From contig JADLZK010009239.1 in NCBI GenBank assembly GCA_015847255.1, forward strand, positions 1 through 64,000: 64,000 bases of DNA, written 5' to 3'. The notes beneath the pieces were generated by a model. It had not been told where the DNA came from and did not search any database. It saw only the letters and a program-made list of their open reading frames with translations. Position 1 is the first letter of the stretch, and every line of letters begins with the position of its first letter. Shown here piece after piece: positions 56,083 to 64,000 of the stretch. This DNA comes from Hyparrhenia diplandra (lineage: Eukaryota > Streptophyta > Magnoliopsida > Poales > Poaceae). Position numbers and translations under genes: made by a program.

Positions 56083-59000
56083 TGTTAAGGAACACATTGC
56101 CCCTTCATGCAACTAAGAAATAGCCCTGATGTTTTCTGTTATATTGCCTTTTCATTTGAGACAACGATTTATTTGTGCATCTTCTTTTTGTTTCTAAGTC
56201 TATAGACAATAATTTTATCCACTTTATAGAATCTACTAGCTGTATTTTTTTCAGGTACCATTCAGAGTCAGGTTGGCATACATTGGTAGAAGTTATTTCG
56301 AGCATTATGGACTTGAAGCTGATGAAGCAGCGGTCACATTTTTTGTTTGTCTTTCCAGTTGCTTTGGATGTGTACATAAAGTTTTGGGTATGCCTTTTTT
56401 TGTCTAATTAACAGGGATAAAAGTAGTTTTTAAAAGTTAAGTAGCATAGCTTGTTTAAGGAACCTCTTAATTTTGTAAGAAAAATTTTCTGTCCTAAGTT
56501 CCTATCTCAGCAGTCTGCATTTTATTTACTCTTTTATTTTATATGTTCTGAATACACATCTTAGCAACTCTAGTACTACCATTTTAGTCACCTTTTTTTA
56601 GAGGAGTAAGTTGCAACTTTCTTTTCTGTTGGTAAAAAATTCCAATTTTCTATTGACTGCTTGATTTTATTAGCTGCAGCTTTTATGGATTTAGAACATT
56701 GTTCGGTGTTCCTGGTATTTTTAGTTTATATGAGTTTAGAAGTTCACATTGTAATCTGAATAAGATCAGATACTTCGTTTATTTTTCTACGTTGCAGGTA
56801 GACAAATATCTTCCAAGATTATCACCCAGTGTGGGCAACGTTCTGGATGAAATAAAAGCGTCACTAGAGTTTTTTTTTTTATTTTCCTTAATTTGGAATT
56901 GCTTGGAAAATTGTCACCTTCAAGGTATGTATTGGGCTCTGGATTCCTACTTGCTTTATTTTCAGAGTTTGAACAGTAAGTAGTGGAGAATCTATTCACT
57001 ATTTAGTTGTTCGGAAGAATAAAAGAAATTTAGTCCTTGAACAATAGGGATGCATGTTTCTGTTCGTTAGGTCATTGCCAGATTCATTCTTTTGGCAAGA
57101 AAAAACAGCAATGGTGTTGGAAAAGTGCAGTGTGATTTTTTTTTTTTCTCGGACGGCAGTGTAAAATATTACGAAACACTTCTGTTTTTCTTGGATTCTT
57201 GCTTGAGGTGATGAATACATAAATTGTTCTTGTCACTCTTAAGAATGAACATCTAAATGTCCCAACGCTGAAAACCTTAAACTATCCTGACTGGATAATT
57301 TGACAATTTCTTTTTTTGTGCTTAGGCTGGGAAACTAATTACAATTTGCAGGTAGTCAATGGGTATATTGGCTTGGCATATTAAGTTTTCAAATCTGAAG
57401 GATCTCTTCGTCTGAAAGGCCTTGCCTAGAATGCCTGCCTGGCCATCAATCAGAGACTGGATGTTCAGGAAGACTGGGAATCGGAAAAGTAACCTGAGCT
57501 AGTCCTTATTCTAAAACCATTCCATGTCTTGTGAAAGAATGTATGTTGGCAGGTTAGCGATATTCTCCAAGTGAACATGATGGTTCTGCAAGATATATAG
57601 TATATTTACCCTACAGGAAACTTCAGGCTCTTGGTCTGACATTTATCATTGGCAAGCATTTTTGCCTTAGGCAAGCATTTTTGCCTTAGAAATTCTTTTG
57701 CATGTTGGAGGCCTAGGTTGGTTGAAATCTGTTGTCGTTTCAGGATGTCCAGAGCTGTTAGAGCTGAAACGTATCAATATCTTGAAGGTTTCAGAAAAGG
57801 AAGCATAATGAGTTGCATGCTTCAGAAACCAAAATATATGCAAGTTTTAAGCTTCATTAAGTCCTAAAGTCCAATTGCAAATTGTCTGTTCGAATCTTTA
57901 TGTTTCCACAAATTAAGTTTTAATTTAACTAAGATAAGCTTTGTGTTGCAATAAAAGGAATGGGGAAATGCAAAAAGAAAGGTTCCATGACTCGGAATCA
58001 AACATCAGGCAATTATCTCTCTTGTTTATATGGTTTTATTTATCTACTTGTAAAATAAGAAATCGAATGGTTTTGTGCGAACTGAGACGAGCCGCGCTGA
58101 CGTTGTCTGTTTTGATGGCCAAGCACGTTGGTAGGACTACTGCAAGGTGTGTGCTTGCGCTGCTGCAGCCTGCATCCGTGCTTGTGCGCCAGCAGGTTGC
58201 AGGTGACACGGCGCAGGCAGGACAGGAGACAGGAACGACACCCGGCAATGTTTTTTTCCTTCCATGATACTGTCCATGGTTTGCGCTAGTATGTAGTGGC
58301 AATTTTTTCCCTTTCTTCCAGAGTTCTTGTATGATTGAGATTTTCTTTCGCTTTTGAGATCTGAACTGACTATCAGCTTGTGTTGATTTTGCTTTGCTGT
58401 GTGAGGACTAGCTAGGATCATAGCGTTGGGTTTTTCATTTTGAGATAGTTTATTATTATTCTTGCCTGTACGACTAAATCCGGCGGATTATTCCCATGCA
58501 TCTTTTGGAAATGGTCATCGATCGATCGTTGTTTAAGAATACTGAACTTATCCAACGCACATCATATTATTTCAGTAACGATCTTTTATTATTCCGCGGT
58601 GTAGAGAAACATAAAATATTACTAATGTTCTAATTATAATCCTATTCCACACAGCATATTCTGACCGCTATGACAAAACATCTGCAGCTTTGAATCGCAT
58701 TGAAACACAACATCAATATCGATATATAGCGAATTCCAATGCCACCGACAGATGGTGCCTGAATGTTTCTTATAACGATCTGTCAGATGATGCCGACATC
58801 ACGGGGCAATCAGTAGAAAATACGTCTAAAATTGCCACACCAAAAGAAAACTGTATATTCCTTTATTCCTTTCGAAACAGTGTCGTGATAAGATTACATA
58901 AATAAATATCAGAACTCTGAAGTGTATGTCGTTGCATTTCCAAAGTCTTAAGTACAGGACAATGTCAGTTGTCAGTTGATCAATGCTTTCGAAGAATGTT

Positions 59001-59085
59001 CAGTCTCCTGCATACTTTGTCCAAATATATTCGATTTGTATCACATTGTCATCTGGTGAAGTCATTAGACCAATAGCAGACCCTC
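56083..59085. other. AT-rich intergenic or intronic stretch with two or three possible exons
   Basis: Acceptor-like TTTTTTTCAG at 56254 precedes an open stretch (VPFRVRLAYIGRSYFEHYGL in one frame), and GTTGCAG at 56796 precedes VDKYLPRLSPSVGNVLDEIK up to about 56870. A third, after TTTCAG near 57742, is open to a stop at 57867. I do not recognise the family and cannot connect the frames. The rest, including 57870-59085, shows no ORF with a motif. Confidence 0.3.
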
Positions 59086-59286
59086 TCACATACTCAACTC
59101 GACAAGTTTTACAGCTTCTGTTCTCGAAACAAGTATATCTTCAACGAATGGAATGGTCTTCCATACTTTCAATCCTAGTGGCAGTCTACCGTTTCCAGAA
59201 TCTGCAACATGTAAACACTATGTGACTGAAAGAACAGAATAACAGCAATTTGTGTACAATATTCCAATTGCAAACCTATTACAAAC

Positions 59287-59421
59287 CTGAACTTGTTGAG
59301 TCATCCACTATATAGATTGCCATGTAATGAGAACTATTTAGCTCAGCAAGAATCGCAAATTGCCAATTCTCGGATAGACAAGTCACAACTTGAGTCGAGA
59401 ATCGTTGGATACTTTTGGTGC
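59287..59421 (-). CDS. 4'-phosphopantetheinyl transferase exon 7
   Basis: TTTCCAG acceptor, then a frame with TQVVTCLSENWQFAILAEL and SSHYMAIYIVDDSTSS, ending in phase 1 at a GTTTGT donor. The next exon supplies AT to complete an Asp codon. NWQF...ELNSSHY is the C-terminal conserved block of plant members. Confidence 0.75.
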
Positions 59422-60597
59422 CTGGAAACTCCAAAGGATTGAAGACAAATCAGAATTTTTCTTGCTTTCTTAGGCAACAAGACTTAATTGTTAGTTGCGT
59501 TTTTTGGATCAGTTGAGCTTGTAAGTGTGACTACAAAAACATGATACTTTTGCCTTGAAAATTTTGACATCAACCAACAGTCGAGGAAAAAGACAAGCAT
59601 ACATAAATAAATGATGCAAAGATGTTTTTCATTGTGTGACCAAGAGTAAAATGAATCCTTAGAAAGTTGTTGGTACTTTGGGGACCAGTCCACGTAAAAA
59701 TTAAATTGATCAATTCCACAATTAATGCGAGTAGTATAAAGATCCTCTTCGGACCAAAAGGTAAACAATGTTGGTTTATACTAGATTTCTAATCCCTATA
59801 AATCGACATCTTTGGAAAATATGATCTTAGCAAGCCCCTTTAAACCTTGAGAACAGCACCACCACCCCCCCCATCATCCCTCCATACGCGTAGCGCACCC
59901 CACCCTCAGCCAGCGGACATATGCAATTATATACCCATTTGGAGGTTGGTTGCTCATAACATTATTTTTCCCTTGTCTTAAATCCCCATGCTGACATGGT
60001 AGTCTTCCTGAAGGCCCGGAAGAAATATTGTTGTCTCGCTATTTTTGGCTGCAATAAAATTATATTCAAATGCATAGCAAATGTAGTTTTAGAGAGTCCC
60101 CTTGCATGTGGCACACATCAAAGATGACAAGCATGAGTGCAAAGAGGGAAAACAGCATACCACGTAAATTTGGGTTACGTTATTTGCTGCCAATATGATC
60201 GAGAATTTGTTGAAAGGAGGCGCTGAAAACCCCCTTCCAAGAGCTTTTACATATGCTTCCTACAAAATTAAAGACATCAATGATACATGTAAGCAAAATT
60301 TGTTGTTGCAACTTGTAAGTCTCGATTTAGGAAGGAAATATTGACTAACAAATCCGATGAGGATTTAAATGAATTATATCAAAGGTGTATGATAAGGTGT
60401 GGTCCTTCATAAATAACTCATGAAATGCTCTTCCATGCTACCCTCATGTCTCCTTGACCCTATAGTATGCTTTAAGTGGTAAGTGACTAGTTCAGTTAAG
60501 AATCACAAGCTTTGCATAAGAAAAGTACTACTGATCGTGTGTGTTTTAAATAATGGTAATACAAAAACACAAAGCAATTGTAAGAAAGTTCACTAAC

Positions 60598-60968
60598 TTT
60601 AAGAGTCCATAGTTTTATGAACTCCTTTTGCTGATCATCGAGGATCCGGAACTTTAGATAGATAATCAATTTTCGATGGGGTGAAATAACGGGCGAGCAA
60701 GAGATAAAATATTCTTGGCTGTCTTTCGTTTCTTGTCTTCAACGTCAATGCCAATCTGAGATAGGCGAAAAAAGTAATATTGATTGCATAAGTTCCACAA
60801 AGAACAAAAATATGGATATCTCCGGTTATCTAATTTAGAAGCCAATAATAAAAAGGAACATACAGGAGTATCCATGGTTATGCCACAAACAATCAAAGAA
60901 GATGTGTGTGAGATATTGAAATGCAAAGGTCGATTTCCACCTATGTCATCAAATCGCCACGATATCAC
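60598..60968 (-). CDS. 4'-phosphopantetheinyl transferase catalytic exons 4 and 5
   Basis: E4 (60968-60864) carries the FNISH motif; E5 (60755-60598) the GIDVED motif and the WTLK half of the WxxKEA(Y) motif. The intron between runs from GTATGT (60863) to CTATCTCAG (60756). In E5 an extra base after GCTCGCC and another after CCTCGA shift the frame; allowing for them, RYFTPSKIDYL and QQKEFIKLWTLK read through. Confidence 0.75.
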
Positions 60969-61420
60969 ATTTTAGCATGGCAAACAAACAAAAGCAACTT
61001 GAGCTTAAAACTGCGAGAAAAAAAAGTGTCTTGTAAAAGCTTAGCTTCTAACCTCTTACCTCAGGTTTGCCAAACTTGTTTTTCTTAAACTCAAATGATC
61101 TTGGATCAATTTTGCAATCTGTATCTAGTCTAGTCAAAACAAATCAAGAAGAACCATATCGGTAATCCTATAGTGATATACAACATATACGTAACAATAG
61201 TAAAAGACTATATACTACTAATAATAAGATAAAGTGCCAAGCCAAACATTAGTGTGTTTAAACTTCCATGAGGCGAGGTTTAATGGCAAAATGGTAGTAG
61301 TCATTCCACTATTTTTAGGGTTGCTAATTTGATGCACTCGCCTTCTTTGTATTATTCGGAAAGTTGGCATGTGAATTAGAGAATCAATGAAATTTGCATT
61401 TCTCCCCACACACAGAACAT

Positions 61421-61771
61421 TGTCCAGATAACCGCCTAAACTAATTATGTGTTCAAGTGACCCTCCAGATATTTTAGTTGGTCAAACCCACCCCTTAATA
61501 AGATCTGTCTTTTTTGTTTCTCCATGTATAAGTAGAGTTTTAAGTTAAAATTTTGTAGGGTGATAGAGAACATCATAAGTTTTAAGTTTAATTTTTTCTA
61601 ACATATGTTATGATGTTCTCTATCACTTTACAAATTTGAACTTAAAAGTCAACTTGTACATGGAGAAACAACAAACAAAAATCTTATTAATTAAGGGGTG
61701 GGTTGAACCAACAGAAGTGCCCAGAGGGGTAAATTGAACACAAAAATTACATTAGGGGGTTATCCGGGACA
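61421..61771. repeat. Long imperfect fold-back (MITE-like) in the intron between exons 2 and 3
   Basis: TGTCCAGATAACC at the left end pairs with GGTTATCCGGGACA at the right. Inside, CCCACCCCTTAATAAGAT, TTTCTCCATGTA and GTGATAGAGAACATCAT on the left each have a reverse complement on the right, at matching distances from a centre near 61590. The whole can fold into a hairpin of about 350 nt. No clear target duplication. Confidence 0.8.
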
Positions 61772-61841
61772 ACTTTCCTCGTGCGGAGGGAGTAATTTGG
61801 ACCTTTTCCTTTCAGGAATATGTATCAAGAGAATGGGAATA

Positions 61842-61940
61842 TCCATTCATTATAAATCCAATAATATCCATTCATTCAGAATATGTACATCCTACACTGT
61901 TACTAGAGACACGAACCATTCATTATAAATCCAATAATTT
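61842..61940. repeat. Two-copy 75-bp spaced repeat
   Basis: CCATTCATTATAAATCCAAT occurs near 61842 and again near 61917, with a partial CCATTCATTCAGAATATGTA between. Confidence 0.7.
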
Positions 61941-62066
61941 GTACATGGTTTATCATGAGTTGCATGTATATACAACAAAGATAAATGAGCAAGTAAAGGT
62001 ATCTACCATATAGCAGCCAAACTTAGCATGCATCAAGTAATAATGCACCCCCGCCCCTACCACCAA

Positions 62067-62099
62067 CACACGCGCGCGCGCACACACACACACACACAC
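62067..62099. repeat. (CG)n(CA)n microsatellite
   Basis: Alternating CG then CA dinucleotides over about 33 bp, inside the intron between exons 2 and 3 of the transferase gene. Confidence 0.95.
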
Positions 62100-63549
62100 C
62101 AAAGACAGATAGTTTTCCATGTCATTATTATGAATAACAAGTTCACAACAACATAGCCCAAAATTTACTGAACACTGGTACCACTACCATGGACAAAATT
62201 GTATATCCTTTCATCAAAACTGATATACAGTAAACCTAGTAGTTTATTTAATATTTTAAGAAACCATGATAGCAAAACTACATAACCATTACTAATTGAT
62301 AGTATCGTGCATGAAAATTAACATGAGATACAACATTAAACTCAATAAGTAGTAGATTGCTTCGTACATCTCGAGAGGGTGGTGCGCACCAGTGCACGGG
62401 ACAGCACAGCACCTTTCTGCAACTTTTCCCCATTCATAGACAAAGCAGTCTTCCTTTCAGAAGGGAAAGGAGCTCCGTGTACATCTTCAATTGGGAGGCA
62501 TCATTGAACTCATCAGGCAAAAGATACCAAACATGCACCTCTCTGCGACAAATTAAGTCATAATAATTAGTGTATTCAATGCCTTGATGCACCACATCAC
62601 GATTACAATAAAAGGGACGATTAACTGTTTTTAAGTGCAAAGCACATGAATTATTTTATACTCTTGTAAATTCCAGCATTTAGCCCAACCCGGAGAAAAA
62701 CTTCAACCAATATCATCTCGACTAACTTCTTGTATTGATTGGTTCGAGTTCTTTTTCCATCTGCGAGACATAATAAGACTATTGAGGAATACTCCAGCTA
62801 TCGTGGCATTGACTAAGCAGGCATCAGCATCAAGTTTGAAATCAGGAGGGACAACAATGCAGAAAAAAAAAAAAAAAAGAGAACATAACCGTCAGGTGGA
62901 AAACATGAGATGGTTCTAATCCATTAGTTTGCAATCTGTTTCAAAGGGAAAGACTAGAAAGAGTTCTGAAGACTCAGCTTTAATCATTTGGCATCATCAA
63001 ATTCCCTTTTGTAACAATGCCAATTGTATACCGCCTTTCATCCTGGCAAAGAACTGCAGAAGCCAAACGGCTTGCAGTGGCAAAAGGCATGGGCGAAAAA
63101 CCAAGGCGGATTCTTGAGCTGGAAACAAACTCGGAATCCACGGTGGCAACACCGAACCATCAAATAGTTGGTTCATCTCAAAATCAGACCAAAATGGGAG
63201 GGGGCAACTTATGGCCCATTTCGCATCAACGAGGAATTTCCCTACTCCGTGGATCACAAGACTGTTGCAGCCTCTACTATGCTCGTCGAATCCGGACCCC
63301 AACAACCCCACGAGACATCACAGCCTATTTCTACATTCCCATGCCTACCCGCTTTGTGCGCCGCATAATCACGGGATGAGAAAAGCTACCGACGGACGGA
63401 AGAGTGTGAACGGGTCCGGTACCTTCGAGACCGAGCGGCGGCGCAGCGGAGCGAAGCGAAGAGGGCGCCGGCGACCCGGCGTCCGGGGAGCAGAGACTGG
63501 GATGGCGGCGGCGGGAGCGTATCGCGCCGGGAGCGGAGCGGTGGCGCAT

Positions 63550-64000
63550 CCACGAAGTCTAGTCTTGTTTATAGCGCGGCGGTCGGCGAAGAGGCGGGGG
63601 TCCAAGTGGAGTCGACACGAATGAGGCGCCGGTCGGCGAACGCGAAACCGATGGGCTGCGTCGTGCTTTCGCCCGTCGCCGCCGCCCGGGAGTTTAACCA
63701 CGGGCGCTGGGCGGACGGATCTCTTGGCGGCGGCGCCGATTGGGTGGATGGCTGTAAAATGGCAAAAAATCAAGTCTCGGCTCGTGAAAAAGCTCGAGCT
63801 AGTTTCAGCTCGCGAGCTCGCCGTACCTGGTGACGGTGGGAAGGAGTACGGTCCTATCCGTCGTCTCGTCAGCAGACGATGACGACTGCAGCATGACGGC
63901 CGCCATGCGACTACGGGGCTGTTTACAGCAGATTTTGGCTGATTGAACAGTATTACGTGTGAGGGAGAATAAAGAGAGAGAATAAACACGACGGCCGTCA
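63550..64000. other. Probable upstream region of the transferase gene; no independent gene
   Basis: GC-rich up to 63900, open in several frames without motifs. From 63915 the sequence GGGGCTGTTTACAGCAGATT resembles the end of a small grass DNA transposon running off the window; that is only an impression. Confidence 0.35.

Larger units (their letters stand above)
59086..63549 (-). pseudogene. 4'-phosphopantetheinyl transferase superfamily gene, eight candidate exons, apparently damaged
   Basis: Members of this family move the phosphopantetheine arm from CoA onto a serine of acyl carrier proteins. Exons on the minus strand: E1 63549-63423 (arginine/serine/alanine-rich, transit-peptide-like), E2 62542-62368 (VHVWYLLPDEFNDASQL, VLSRALVRTTLSR), E3 61124-61060 (CKIDPRSFEFKKNKFGKPE), E4 60968-60864 (RPLHFNISHTSSLIVCG), E5 60755-60598 (IGIDVEDKKRKTAKNILSLA with the metal-binding D and E; FIKLWTLK), E6 60259-60161 (EAYVKALGRGFSAPPFNKFS), E7 59421-59287 (NWQFAILAELNSSHYMAIYI), E8 59201-59086 (ending VKLVELSM and TGA). 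The join E2/E3 makes Tyr across the splice; E3/E4, E4/E5 and E5/E6 are phase 0. Damage: one base missing in E2 near 62460, two frame changes in E5, no AG before E4, and an E6/E7 phase mismatch. Each could be sequence error, since the C-terminal exons are intact. Confidence 0.85.

Overview
This window looks like plant nuclear DNA, most likely from a grass. The grounds are stacked, nested LTR retrotransposons of Copia and Gypsy type with tRNA-iMet-type primer sites, CACTA-type termini, very GC-rich 5' coding ends, GT-AG introns, and plant-type serpin and 4'-phosphopantetheinyl transferase exons. I see no prokaryotic, organellar or viral gene set and no tRNA or rRNA gene. I cannot name the species.

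Layout. 1-5088 is a decayed short-LTR Copia element; the window opens two bases inside its 5' LTR. 5089-8424 is the 3' part of a host gene unit, carrying a truncated LINE. 8425-24326 is one nested insertion: a long-LTR Copia on the minus strand, with clean AGTGT target duplications, interrupted by an Athila-like Gypsy element (9936-19267). 24327-24890 resumes the split host unit. 25607-26082 holds the best-preserved start of a small membrane-protein gene. Parts of this gene unit recur at 5089-8424, 25905-26560 and 29890-32480. 28282-29364 is a GC-rich insertion with terminal inverted repeats.

From 31982 to 41379 a 1.4 kb segment occurs twice in direct orientation, with a minus-strand short-LTR Copia exactly between the copies. 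This looks like a product of unequal exchange between two Copia insertions. 40832-52563 is bounded by inverted CACTATGCCA ends and forms a CACTA-like composite. It contains an internally deleted Gypsy-type element with IQ-like repeats (42219-44169) and a young Copia element with TACTG target duplications (46550-51926).

The right third is poorer in elements. A broken serpin gene (about 54450-55788) lies between two 230-bp direct repeats. A multi-exon 4'-phosphopantetheinyl transferase superfamily gene runs on the minus strand from about 63549 to 59086, with a fold-back element in one intron and several apparent frame breaks.

The non-transposon genes are not an operon or pathway; what links the window is a layered history of insertion, duplication and ectopic exchange. 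Almost every coding element carries stops or one-base frame breaks, so each break could be real decay or consensus error. Coordinates of degenerate pieces are approximate.
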